This document shows, in pieces, positions 52,021 to 60,922 of a DNA stretch of 64,000 nt. The DNA is from an uncultured bacterium (lineage in GTDB: Bacteria > Cyanobacteriota > Vampirovibrionia > Gastranaerophilales > Gastranaerophilaceae). The DNA lies in contig CASDPF010000011.1 in the NCBI GenBank assembly GCA_949282215.1, positions 1-64,000 of the forward strand. Reading direction: 5' to 3'. Every line of letters begins with the position of its first letter. The stretch's first letter is position 1. The notes beneath the pieces were generated by a model. The model saw only the letters and a list, made by a program, of their open reading frames with translations. It searched no databases and was not told the DNA's origin. Made by a program: the position numbers and the translations under genes.

Positions 52021-52842
52021 ATGGTGAACAACATGGAAGTTAATAAAATCAATTTTTATACCCCCGTAACGAATTTAGGACTAAGATTAAATAATCAAAA
52101 ACAAGAAAAACCTTCGTTTGAAAATAATATACAAACTTCTTTGTATAACCAAAAAGGTTTAAATGTATCTTTCGGCAGCCTTGCAAAAGGAATAGACAAA
52201 GCTGAAGAAACCTGTATCCAACTTTTACGCAAAGTCAGGGATGGTAAAAGAAGAAAATTTGCCGAAGACGATATAATGGAAATAATTACATCTATAAAAA
52301 AAACAAAAAACCTTGATGATAAAAAAAATATTATAGAAGAAGTTCTTACAATCAAAGACGATTCTACCGGTTTAAGACCGAGTAATGACATAATCAAAAA
52401 ACTAGTGAAACTTGTTGCGGATAAATCTGAAGATGAAAGATTTGCATTACTTGAATACGCTGAAAACGACCTTAAAACAGTAATAGAACCGCTAAATGCC
52501 TTCATCAGGATGCCCAAAGAAAAACAAAACGGGCTTATTAATATTTTAAAAGATATTAATGAAGTAAACGAATCAAACTTCTTCAAAACGCAAGACGCTA
52601 AAAATGAAACTATTGACACCCTGTATGAACATTTTAGGGAACTTTTGTATGTGGATGAAGAACTTTCGCACAACCCTGCAAGAGCAAAAGATTTAAAACT
52701 ACAAACCGTTGGCATATTAAGTGATGACTTAAAATATTTTATAAACGAACGGGACAAATATTCAAACCCCAATGCCCAAAATAAAGTCGTAAAAATTGCA
52801 CATGATGTGTTAAATTATTTTGTATCAAACTATTTAAGATAA
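52021..52842 (+). CDS. Helical protein of unknown function with VSFG-type N-terminal tag
   Basis: The 273-residue protein begins with a low-complexity segment ending LNVSFGSLAKG, the kind of VSFG/VNF tag also seen at 5675 (VNFRQ). It then appears almost entirely helical, with charged heptad-like sequence (DDIMEIITSIKKTKNLDD, LLEYAENDLKTVIEPLNAF). There is no signal peptide or membrane helix. The start may be ATG 52021 or 52033 (MEVNKI); neither has a clear ribosome site. A repeat-like helical scaffold is plausible; function is unknown. Confidence 0.65.
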   Translation: MVNNMEVNKINFYTPVTNLGLRLNNQKQEKPSFENNIQTSLYNQKGLNVSFGSLAKGIDKAEETCIQLLRKVRDGKRRKFAEDDIMEIITSIKKTKNLDDKKNIIEEVLTIKDDSTGLRPSNDIIKKLVKLVADKSEDERFALLEYAENDLKTVIEPLNAFIRMPKEKQNGLINILKDINEVNESNFFKTQDAKNETIDTLYEHFRELLYVDEELSHNPARAKDLKLQTVGILSDDLKYFINERDKYSNPNAQNKVVKIAHDVLNYFVSNYLR

Positions 52843-52869
52843 AAAGCGGATTTAAAAACCCGCTTTTTT
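52841..52869. terminator. Bidirectional intrinsic terminator
   Basis: AAAAAGCGGATTT pairs imperfectly with AAACCCGCTTTTTT. The hairpin overlaps the stop of the leftward TPR gene and follows the rightward gene. Confidence 0.75.
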
Positions 52870-53814
52870 CAAATCTTTTAAACAATCTCTGTATCTGTGG
52901 AGTTTAAAGTTTGCCTTTGCACGCAATAAATATATGGCTTTGCAACAGGACTCAGGCTCAGGTAAAACAGGATTTTGTAAAACTTTCGGTACTGCTTCAT
53001 ATTGATTTAAACTTTCCACAACATTTGGGTACTGACCTAATTTATAATAGCTTATTGCCATACCCAAATATCCTTTGCGGTCGCTTTTTGAAACTTCTTT
53101 GTACAACTCCAGAGCTTTTTCGTACTGTTCGTCGCTAAAATACCCCCCTGCAAGCTTAAGCGGCAATTCTTTGGATGCGACATTATATTCAGCGGCTTTT
53201 TCATAATCAGAAATCATTTGTTGGAAATTTTCTTTAAATAACTTATCATATTTTTCTTTTTCGGAAGATTTATAACTAATACCGTTCATACTCATGCCCG
53301 TTGCGTCCGCTCTTTTTTCGTAAACGTCCTTAAAATCAGGCTTGATTTCAATTACTTTTGAAAAGTCACTTATTGCTGATTTCGGGTCAGAACAAAATGA
53401 TTGTTCATCATCATCAAACAAAGAAATTTTTGGTTTGTTTCGGAGATTAGCACGCTCATAATAAAGTTTGTAATCATTCGGATTTTTTTTAATTTTCTCG
53501 TTCAGTTCAACAAGTTTTGTAAGACAATCAACTGCTTCATCTTTTTGTTTCAAATACAGTTTATTTTTGGAGTGAATAACTTTTCTTATGGTTTCACGAG
53601 TCTTCATATCTTCAAGAGAACCTTTGAAGTCCCCGTAATTAAATCTTTTATCTGCTCTTACAAATAAAGCCCTGTCGAGTTCTGAATATGCGTTTGCAAT
53701 CTGCTGCATGTCAGGAAGATTCTCTTTTTTATAGTTGTTAAAAGCGGTAAAAGAAACTAATATAACAAAAGTAATTACAGCACCTGCAAAAAAACATAAT
53801 ATATTCTTTTTCAT
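52852..53814 (-). CDS. Membrane-anchored TPR protein
   Basis: An N-terminal membrane helix (ILCFFAGAVITFVILVSF) is followed by a periplasmic helical domain with TPR-like repeats, for example ISDFSKVIEIKPDFKDVYEK, YFSDEQYEKALELYKEVSK and MAISYYKLGQYPNVVESLNQ, plus two Cys late in the chain. I chose the ATG at 53814 (MKKN), five bases after an AGAGGGG site; a second ATG is three bases upstream and the longest frame starts at 53844. It is downstream of thrS but separated from it by a hairpin. Confidence 0.82.
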   Translation of the reverse strand: MKKNILCFFAGAVITFVILVSFTAFNNYKKENLPDMQQIANAYSELDRALFVRADKRFNYGDFKGSLEDMKTRETIRKVIHSKNKLYLKQKDEAVDCLTKLVELNEKIKKNPNDYKLYYERANLRNKPKISLFDDDEQSFCSDPKSAISDFSKVIEIKPDFKDVYEKRADATGMSMNGISYKSSEKEKYDKLFKENFQQMISDYEKAAEYNVASKELPLKLAGGYFSDEQYEKALELYKEVSKSDRKGYLGMAISYYKLGQYPNVVESLNQYEAVPKVLQNPVLPEPESCCKAIYLLRAKANFKLHRYRDCLKDLKKAGF

Positions 53815-53834
53815 CATTACCCCTCTTATTAAAA

Positions 53835-53864
53835 GGGGCGGCATTAGTAAATGCCGCCCCCTTA
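53835..53864 (-). terminator. Strong hairpin between thrS and the TPR gene
   Basis: GGGGCGGCATT (53835-53845) pairs perfectly with AATGCCGCCCC (53850-53860). Read leftward it follows the thrS stop and is trailed by TTTTAAT, so it is an intrinsic terminator for thrS. The TPR gene starts just after it. Confidence 0.8.
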
Positions 53865-53873
53865 AAAGTAAAT

Positions 53874-55679
53874 TTATGCTTTCACAAGTTCTTTTGCAAA
53901 AGAATCCGCACGGCGTGCTTTGATTTCATCTTCAACTTTAGAGATGAATTCATCAACGCTCATTGTGCCAACCTGTCCGATACCTCTTGCACGAACTGCA
54001 ACAGAGTTTGATTCGATTTCCTTGTCACCGATTACGACAACGTAAGGGATTTTCTTATCTTGTAAGCTTTCTCTAATTTTATAGTTCATAGATTCTGAAC
54101 GGTCATCTAGTTTTGCTCTGATACCTACAGCACGCATTTTCTTATAAACTTCAGCAGCAAAGTCAGCGTGTTTTTCATTACTGATAGGAACAATAGCAAC
54201 CTGAGTAGGTGCAAGCCATGTAGGGAACGCACCTGCATAATGTTCAATCAATATACCATGGAATCTTTCCATTGATCCGAAGATTACACGGTGAAGCATT
54301 ACTGGAGTTTTCATTTGACCATCTTTATCTTGATATTTGATATCAAATCTTTCAGGCAAATTAAAATCTAACTGAATAGTTGCACACTGCCAAGTTCTAC
54401 CTATAGCATCTTTAACTTTGAAGTCAATTTTAGGCCCGTAGAAAGCACCGTCGCCTTCGTTGATTTCATAAACCATTCCGCGTCTGTCCATAGCTTCTTT
54501 TAAGCCTGCTTCTGCTCTGTTCCAGTTTTCAATTTCACCGACATAACTTTCTGGACGAGTAGAAAGCTCAACTTCAAATTTCATATTGAACATTTCCATA
54601 GTATCAGCTACAAAATCAATGATTTCATTAATTTCATCAACTAACTGTTCAGGAGTGCAGAAAATATGAGCATCATCTTGAGTAAATCCCTGAACACGAG
54701 TCAAGCCTGATAAAGCACCTGATTTTTCTTTTCTATAAACTGTACCAAGTTCAGCCATTCTTAATGGAAGTGAACGGTATGAATACCTGTTTGATTGGTA
54801 AATCAAAATATGAAAAGGACAATTCATAGGTTTCAAGATAAATTGATCATCACTGTCTTCATCTTTTTGGATAAAGAACATATTTTCACGATAATGGTCT
54901 GCGTGACCTGAAATTTCCCACAATTTTGATTTTGCAATATGTGGAGTATTAACAATTACATAACCACGTTTTCTATGTTCAGTTCTCCAGTAGTTTTCAA
55001 TTTCTTCACGTACAACAGCAAGATTTGGATGCCATAGAACAAGCCCACCGCCTAATTCTTCTCTTGTTGAGAACAAATCGAGTTTAGCTCCTAATTTTCT
55101 ATGGTCACGTTTTTCAGCTTCTTCTAAGAAGTTTAAATAATCAGCCAAATCTTCTTTTGTCCAAAAAGCAGTTGCATAAATTCTTTGAAGCATTTTATTC
55201 TTTTCATTACCTCTCCAGTATGCTCCTGCAACTTTTAATAATTTTATTGCATTACCTTTGATGTAAGAAGTGTTTGGAATATGAGGTCCTGCACAAAGAT
55301 CATTAAATAAAACATTTCCATCTTTATCTTTTGTCAAATATAAAGTAGGATTGTCATTTCTGTGTTCTTCAAGAAGTTCAGCTTTATAGATTTCACCTTC
55401 TTTTTTGAACTCAGCAATCTTTGCATCAACATCTTTAACTTCATATCTTTCAAAGGTAAGATTTTGTTTAATAATATTTTTCATCTCATCTTCGATTTTT
55501 TGAAGGTCATCTTCAGTGAATGCATGCCCGTCAGTCAAATCAAAATCGTAATAAAAACCGGTGTCTGTAGAAGGTCCGATAGCTAACTTTGCCGAAGGAA
55601 AGAGCTTCTGAACAGCCTGTGCCATAATGTGAGATGCAGAGTGTCTCAAAACACTCAGAGTTTCTTTGTTTTTTTCCAT
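53874..55679 (-). CDS. thrS: Threonine-tRNA ligase lacking the TGS domain
   Basis: ThrRS charges tRNA-Thr and edits serine. From ATG 55679 the protein has 601 residues. Its first conserved part is LRHSASHIMAQAVQKL, the HxxxH half of the editing site; CAGPHIPNT supplies the other half. Catalytic motifs follow: motif 2 YRKEKSGALSGLTRVQGFTQDDAH, the zinc Cys in ILKPMNCPFHILIY, motif 3 MLHRVIFGSMERF, then the anticodon-binding domain from LAPTQVAIVPIS. The usual N-terminal TGS domain of about 60 residues is absent, and an in-frame stop just before TTG 55730 rules out a longer form. The editing domain is intact. Confidence 0.93.
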   Translation of the reverse strand: MEKNKETLSVLRHSASHIMAQAVQKLFPSAKLAIGPSTDTGFYYDFDLTDGHAFTEDDLQKIEDEMKNIIKQNLTFERYEVKDVDAKIAEFKKEGEIYKAELLEEHRNDNPTLYLTKDKDGNVLFNDLCAGPHIPNTSYIKGNAIKLLKVAGAYWRGNEKNKMLQRIYATAFWTKEDLADYLNFLEEAEKRDHRKLGAKLDLFSTREELGGGLVLWHPNLAVVREEIENYWRTEHRKRGYVIVNTPHIAKSKLWEISGHADHYRENMFFIQKDEDSDDQFILKPMNCPFHILIYQSNRYSYRSLPLRMAELGTVYRKEKSGALSGLTRVQGFTQDDAHIFCTPEQLVDEINEIIDFVADTMEMFNMKFEVELSTRPESYVGEIENWNRAEAGLKEAMDRRGMVYEINEGDGAFYGPKIDFKVKDAIGRTWQCATIQLDFNLPERFDIKYQDKDGQMKTPVMLHRVIFGSMERFHGILIEHYAGAFPTWLAPTQVAIVPISNEKHADFAAEVYKKMRAVGIRAKLDDRSESMNYKIRESLQDKKIPYVVVIGDKEIESNSVAVRARGIGQVGTMSVDEFISKVEDEIKARRADSFAKELVKA

Positions 55680-55953
55680 TTTATAAAACCTTTCATGTCC
55701 TTTGGGTTGTTTTGGCAAATATCCGTTCAATTAACAACACTTAAATAAACATTTGCCCCCGGGGTGGACCCCCCTAACTATCTACAACAAATTTATACCA
55801 TCTTAATAAAAATTTTACAACCATAAAAGTCCAATACACCTCTGCAAATCGTCTTTATAAAACATTTCAATTCTCTATATTTACTATTTTCTTGTGAAAA
55901 AATTTATAGTAAAATATTTGCAAGACGAGTATTAGAAAATTAAGGGGATATTG

Positions 55954-58533
55954 ATGAAAAAATTTATTGTCTCATTATTGGTTATTTTAGCAGGCTCAAT
56001 TTGTTTTGCGACAGAGAGTGTCTATACGCTTGAAAACGGACAGACAGTTATTATAAAAGAAGTTAAGACAAATCCGATTGTCACTATGGACACTTGGATT
56101 AAAACCGGTTCAATAAATGAAACAGATAAAAATAACGGTGTTGCACACTTTCTAGAACACCTTTTCTTTAAAGGTTCAAAAAATCATGCACCTGGAGAAT
56201 TTGACAAATTGCTTGAAACAAAAGGAGCAATTACAAATGCTGCGACAAGCAAAGACTTTACGCATTACTACATAACAATTCCGTCAAAATACTTTAACGA
56301 AGCATTGGAATTACACGCAGATATGCTTATGAACCCTTTAATTCCAAGAAAAGAATTGGAAAAAGAACGTAAAGTCGTCTTAGAAGAAATTTCAAAAGAC
56401 GAAAATTCTCCAGATCATGTAGTCTATGATAATTTGGTCGGAATGCTATACAAAACTCATCCATATAAAAGAAAAGTAATCGGAACAAAAAGAATTATTG
56501 AAACAATTCCAAGAGATGAAATTGTAAAATTCTATGACACTTGGTATTCACCTGCAAATATGGTGACAGTAATCGTTGGAGATGTAAATTCAGAAGACGT
56601 CTTAGCTAAAGTCAAACAAAACTTTAATAATAACGATAAAAAAGCTCCAAAAATAAATTACGCAAAAGAAAAACCTCTTACAGAACAAGCAAAAAAAATC
56701 CAATATCTTCCTGCACAATCAGGTTATATGTTAATCGGCTTTAGAGGGGTTCCAATCAGCGATAATGATTCTTATGCTTTAGACGTTCTTGCAACCATCT
56801 TAGGTGATGGACGCTCATCTATGTTCTATCAGGAAATCAAAGATAAACTCCAATTAGCATATTCAATTTCTGCATCAAATGCAGGATTTAGAGATGATGG
56901 AATATTCTATATTTCTGCTAACTTCACACCTGAAAAATTACCTAAACTTGAAAAAAACATTTTTGATATTATCAAACAGGTAAAAAAAGATGGGGTTACT
57001 GCAGATCAGGTAAAACTTGCGAAAAATATTATTGAAAGAAATACCTATTATGAAAGAGAATCCATTTCCAATATAGCTCAAGAAATAGGCTATATTATGG
57101 TAACCGGAAACGATATAAAAATTTATGACAATTACGTTGATAATATTAAAAAAGTAACTCCTGAAGATGTAAAAAGAGTTGCAAACAAATACTTAGGAAT
57201 AAACAAATCTGCTGTATCAGTAGTTTTACCTGAATCTTCCAAAGAAAAAGAAATTTCAAATGTTACAATACCGACAATAGATTCAAAGCTCGTAAGTGAA
57301 AATAAAAACACTCAAAAGTATGAATTGTCAAACGGTACAACAATTTTGTTTACACCAAATACATCAAATGAAATTGTTGCTATTAACATCTTTGCAAAAG
57401 GCGGCAATTTTTTACAAGACAAATACGGAATTTCAAGCCTAACAGCATCAACTATGCTAAAAGGTACAAAGAAATATTCTTCACTGGAATTAGCTGAAAC
57501 ATTAGAAGATAACGGGATAAAAATTGCACCATCAGTCCGTTCAGATGCATTCTCTGTAACAGTTCTTACAACAAAAAATGAGTATGAAAAAACTCTTGCA
57601 ATATTAAATGAAATTATTAATAACGCCACATTTAGCGATTACGAAATCGAAAAAGTTAAAAATGAAAAATTAAATACAATAAAACAAACAAGAGATATCC
57701 CGATGCAAGTTGCAATAGAAGAGTACAAGCACCTAATTTTTGAAAATACTCCATACACAAATTCGACTCATCTTTTTGAAAAAAATATCCCAACAATTAC
57801 ACGTGATGATATTTTGAAATACTATAATAAAATTTTTGCACCTCAAAATGTTGTAGTATCAATAAATGGCAATGTTGATAAAGATGCAACAATCAAAGCT
57901 TTTTCTACAATGTTTAAATCAACAAATAAAGAAAAATTTGAATTTACACCACATCAGGAGGAAATCACCCCTATCAGCTCAGCAAAAGAATCAATCAAAG
58001 AAGCTCCGGATACGAATACCGATTGGATTTTCCTAGGCTGGCAAACCGCAGGAATGAATAACAAAAAAGATTTTGCAACTCTACAAGTAATTGATTCTCT
58101 ACTCGGCACAGGTATGAGCTCAAGATTATTTAAAAATTTAAGAGATCAAGAAGGACTAGCCTATCAATTAGGTTCAAGTTACTCTGCAAATGCTCTAAAA
58201 GGTGCCTTCCTTGTCTACATAGGTACAAATCCGCAAACTCTTGAAAAATCACAAAAAATGCTTATGGCTGAAATTAATAAATTAAAAACTGAATTTGTAG
58301 GCACAAAAGAATTAGAAGAAGCGAAAGATAAATTAATCGGTCAATTTATCCTATCTCAAGAAACTAACCTTGATAAAGCGGCAACAGTAGGCTGGTTTGA
58401 AGCAATAGATGCCGGATATAACTTTACCGATGAATACGAAAAACTAATCAATTCAGTTACTGAATCCGATATTATTGAAGTTGCTAATAAATACTTTAAT
58501 AACAGATACATTCTTTCTATCGTGAAAAAATAA
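55954..58533 (+). CDS. Secreted M16-family zinc metallopeptidase, fused two-unit form
   Basis: The 859-residue protein has a signal peptide (FIVSLLVILAGSICFA) and two fused M16 halves. The N-half holds the inverted zinc motif H65-F-L-E68-H69 (VAHFLEHLFFKG) and the downstream Glu in VVLEEISKDEN. The C-half (from about 440) has the same fold but no metal motif, as usual. The R-Y-like substrate segment is present near YQLGSSYSANALKG. M16 proteins degrade small peptides; a periplasmic or extracellular place is expected. TAAGGGGATATTG precedes the ATG. It has its own terminator-like inverted repeat. Confidence 0.92.
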   Translation: MKKFIVSLLVILAGSICFATESVYTLENGQTVIIKEVKTNPIVTMDTWIKTGSINETDKNNGVAHFLEHLFFKGSKNHAPGEFDKLLETKGAITNAATSKDFTHYYITIPSKYFNEALELHADMLMNPLIPRKELEKERKVVLEEISKDENSPDHVVYDNLVGMLYKTHPYKRKVIGTKRIIETIPRDEIVKFYDTWYSPANMVTVIVGDVNSEDVLAKVKQNFNNNDKKAPKINYAKEKPLTEQAKKIQYLPAQSGYMLIGFRGVPISDNDSYALDVLATILGDGRSSMFYQEIKDKLQLAYSISASNAGFRDDGIFYISANFTPEKLPKLEKNIFDIIKQVKKDGVTADQVKLAKNIIERNTYYERESISNIAQEIGYIMVTGNDIKIYDNYVDNIKKVTPEDVKRVANKYLGINKSAVSVVLPESSKEKEISNVTIPTIDSKLVSENKNTQKYELSNGTTILFTPNTSNEIVAINIFAKGGNFLQDKYGISSLTASTMLKGTKKYSSLELAETLEDNGIKIAPSVRSDAFSVTVLTTKNEYEKTLAILNEIINNATFSDYEIEKVKNEKLNTIKQTRDIPMQVAIEEYKHLIFENTPYTNSTHLFEKNIPTITRDDILKYYNKIFAPQNVVVSINGNVDKDATIKAFSTMFKSTNKEKFEFTPHQEEITPISSAKESIKEAPDTNTDWIFLGWQTAGMNNKKDFATLQVIDSLLGTGMSSRLFKNLRDQEGLAYQLGSSYSANALKGAFLVYIGTNPQTLEKSQKMLMAEINKLKTEFVGTKELEEAKDKLIGQFILSQETNLDKAATVGWFEAIDAGYNFTDEYEKLINSVTESDIIEVANKYFNNRYILSIVKK

Positions 58534-58540
58534 AAAATAA

Positions 58541-58593
58541 AATCTTCATTTCTATCTTTTTTGATATAAACAAAAGAATTAGAAATGAAGATT
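58541..58593. terminator. Inverted repeat after the M16 peptidase gene
   Basis: AATCTTCATTTCTA (58541-58554) and TAGAAATGAAGATT (58580-58593) are perfect complements with a 25-base, T-rich loop. It could act as a terminator or stabilise the 3' end. Confidence 0.6.
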
Positions 58594-58650
58594 ATTTATA
58601 TTTAAATTTACAGTTAAATTAGAAAAATAATAAATACAAAAAAATAAGTA

Positions 58651-58679
58651 TTCACTTTTGTAAAGAAAATTTCTATAAT
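58651..58679 (+). promoter_or_regulatory. Promoter for the gene at 58737
   Basis: TTCACT (58651-58656), 17 bases, TATAAT (58674-58679). Predicted transcription begins near 58,686, leaving a 50-base leader with AGGACGGG before the TTG start. Confidence 0.55.
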
Positions 58680-58736
58680 GTTTACATAAAAACATGTTTA
58701 TTATTACATGAGTGGTAGAATAGGACGGGTTTTAAA

Positions 58737-59381
58737 TTGCTAAATAATTACGAAAGCTTTGATAATTCCGAAACAGCGTCAAGAAAGTCAGCGCTAATTA
58801 TGGAGAGAGTGGGTCTTGTATCTACACACATGTACAAACAATTCCTAGACTATCAGCATGCAACTCTTAATACCAATGAAGTTTTTTCACGTATGATAGA
58901 TAATTTGCAAGAAGTTGCTGAAATTTTAAAAGAAGCATTTTCCTCACGCGGAGTAACGACACAAAATATATATGTGGATTTCGACCAACAAAAATCAGTT
59001 GTCATAATAAACATCCTATGGCATAAAATAAGTTTCACGACCCGTTGCAATTTCCAACCTCAAGCATTATACAGAGAAAATGGTAATCACATGTTCTCAG
59101 GAAGAATAATGGCAATTAGAGGCAACTACAACGAATTAATGAACGGAGTAAAAGATCACGACGAAGAAATGGTAAGACTCCTTGATAATGAAGTTGCATC
59201 AATCTTTATCCCGGCAGAAGGCAGTCAAAGATGCGTACTAAAAATCAGACACCTTGGCAACAGAGAAATTGACCTAAATCAAGTAGACGCACCAAGAGAA
59301 TTTGTTTTAAAAGTAGTTGAAACAATCTGCGGCGGCGGCTTCTACCACGAAGAAGGTGCGAGAAAAAGCTTTAATATTTAA
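58737..59381 (+). CDS. Cytoplasmic protein of unknown function
   Basis: The 214-residue protein starts at TTG 58737 after AGGACGGG. An N-terminal helical part (MERVGLVSTHMYKQFLDYQHA, then MIDNLQEVAEILKEAF) precedes an alpha/beta domain with NIYVDFDQQKSVVIINILWH, TTRCNFQPQAL and VLKIRHLGNREIDLN, ending FVLKVVETICGGGF. No membrane segment or signal is present. I do not recognise a family. The gene has its own promoter and no operon partner. Confidence 0.7.
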   Translation: MLNNYESFDNSETASRKSALIMERVGLVSTHMYKQFLDYQHATLNTNEVFSRMIDNLQEVAEILKEAFSSRGVTTQNIYVDFDQQKSVVIINILWHKISFTTRCNFQPQALYRENGNHMFSGRIMAIRGNYNELMNGVKDHDEEMVRLLDNEVASIFIPAEGSQRCVLKIRHLGNREIDLNQVDAPREFVLKVVETICGGGFYHEEGARKSFNI

Positions 59382-59412
59382 TCATCTGTCTTTTTACAAA
59401 ACGAATAAAAAA

Positions 59413-59664
59413 CTACTCCATGGAAATCTTTGAAGATAATTCTGCAAGAATTCTTGCGACATCAGAACCGCCGATACATACTTCTAAAATTAACGGGCTA
59501 TGAATAAGTACTGTTTCGCTATATTCCATCGTATCCACATTGATTACATCAAACTCGATAAAATCATCTCCGACGAATACAAGCTTACCATACTCACCAC
59601 CTGTCGCCCAACGGATAAACATATATTGATTTTCAAATTCTTTGAGTTTCTCTACTAAACGCAT
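59413..59664 (-). CDS. Small beta-rich protein of unknown function
   Basis: From ATG 59664 the protein has 83 residues (MRLVEKLKEF...), with GAGGG five bases upstream; a longer form from 59700 lacks a ribosome site. The central strands KLVFVGDDFIEFDVINVD and SETVLIHSPLILEVCIGG have the rhythm of a small barrel such as Sm/KOW-type folds, flanked by a short first helix and a C-terminal helix. This resemblance is by pattern only. It is convergent with the gene at 58737. Confidence 0.6.
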   Translation of the reverse strand: MRLVEKLKEFENQYMFIRWATGGEYGKLVFVGDDFIEFDVINVDTMEYSETVLIHSPLILEVCIGGSDVARILAELSSKISME

Positions 59665-59904
59665 ATAACCCTCATTCCCTATACAATATATTTTAGTCAT
59701 TTTTTTATCTAAGTCAAGCTATCCCTATAAAAAAAAAGCCATACGTCTTGTATAGCTTTAACAATAATCTTGGGAGGAGATTTGGGGATAGTTGTACATG
59801 CATGATAAGGCAAGCATGAAAAACATGTTACACATGTAATTCAAAAATTAATAAAAATTTACAATTACTTGATTTTATAATATAATAAGTGTAAGGAGAT
59901 TTCA

Positions 59905-60357
59905 ATGAAAATACTTTTGATAAACGGCGTAAATATGAATATGCTTGGAATTAGAGAACCTGACAAATATGGCTCCATGACTTTAAAAGATTTAGAAAAA
60001 GAACTATATGCATATTCTTTTAAACTGGGAATAGATTTAGAAACTTATCAAAGTAATCATGAAGGTGAAATTGTTGAAAAAATTCACTCCGCATACAATA
60101 ACGCTGATGGAATAGTAATTAATCCCGGAGCATACACGCACACAAGTGTTGCAATAAGAGATGCCCTATCAGCAGTTAATATACCTACAGTAGAAATACA
60201 CATGACAAATATACATAGTCGTGAAGATTTCAGACATAAATCACTCATTGCACCTGTATGTATGGCACAAATAAGCGGGTTTGGGGTAGACAGCTATAAA
60301 TTGGGTCTCAAAGGGTTAGTCAACTTTTTAAAAAGCGACAGTAATATTAAAGAATAA
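59905..60357 (+). CDS. aroQ: Type II 3-dehydroquinate dehydratase
   Basis: AroQ dehydrates 3-dehydroquinate in the shikimate pathway. The 150-residue protein has the family start ILLINGVNMNMLGIREPDKYG with the catalytic Tyr at about 23, YQSNHEGEIVEKI, INPGAYTHTSVAIRDAL (with catalytic His) and VEIHMTNIHSREDFRH. It is full length. AAGGAGATTTCA precedes the ATG. Together with aroE (33915) it adds to a full aromatic pathway. Confidence 0.97.
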   Translation: MKILLINGVNMNMLGIREPDKYGSMTLKDLEKELYAYSFKLGIDLETYQSNHEGEIVEKIHSAYNNADGIVINPGAYTHTSVAIRDALSAVNIPTVEIHMTNIHSREDFRHKSLIAPVCMAQISGFGVDSYKLGLKGLVNFLKSDSNIKE

Positions 60358-60379
60358 ACACTTTTGTAATTTAAATTTA

Positions 60380-60730
60380 TTATTTAGCAATAAATTCTTT
60401 CTTAAATGCATCAGTTAACGCAGCAGCTTTTTCATAAGGATTTTCCGCACCTTCAGCTCTATATTTAGCTTCAGCTGCATCAAAAAACTCATTAGCTTGT
60501 TCAACTGCCTTAGGGTTTTCCATCATTAATTTCACGTCATTATCCAAATTGTCTGCACTGCTAACTAAAGATCTTCCGCTGATTGCAGAAGGAGATTTTG
60601 AAAGATCCTCTGTACCTTTAGCTGAAATCTCTTGTGTTTCAGGTTTAACTTCAGGTGCCTTAGGAGCATCAGTTTTCAAATCTGCTTTCGGAGAAAATGG
60701 AACTCCTGTGTTGTTTGGAATTTCTCTCAT
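60380..60730 (-). CDS. Small probably disordered protein of unknown function
   Basis: The 116-residue protein is rich in Ala, Lys, Pro and Glu, with a disordered first half (MREIPNNTGVPFSPKADL) and a helical C-terminus (ANEFFDAAEAKYRAEG, KAAALTDAFKKEFIAK). It has no signal peptide. GAAAGAAGGATGCG upstream contains a plausible ribosome site. It is divergent from the histidine kinase. The function is unknown. Confidence 0.65.
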   Translation of the reverse strand: MREIPNNTGVPFSPKADLKTDAPKAPEVKPETQEISAKGTEDLSKSPSAISGRSLVSSADNLDNDVKLMMENPKAVEQANEFFDAAEAKYRAEGAENPYEKAAALTDAFKKEFIAK

Positions 60731-60922
60731 AGTCGCATCCTTCTTTCTTTTTGAACGATTTCTTAACCGTTCGGGTTTCTATCTCTTTAATCCGTTTTCA
60801 GTTTTAAAACACCAAAATAAAATTTTTTGCTATTTTACACAAAAAAAATTACAAAATTTAATATATAAATCTCTCCCGTAACTTTTTATGTTATCATTTA
60901 GTATATACTATAAAAGGATGTA

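Noticed and set aside
55754-55860. T-box riboswitch upstream of thrS
   Set aside because: I could not find a specifier stem or a proper AGGGTGG antiterminator bulge, and the lineage is not known to use T-boxes.
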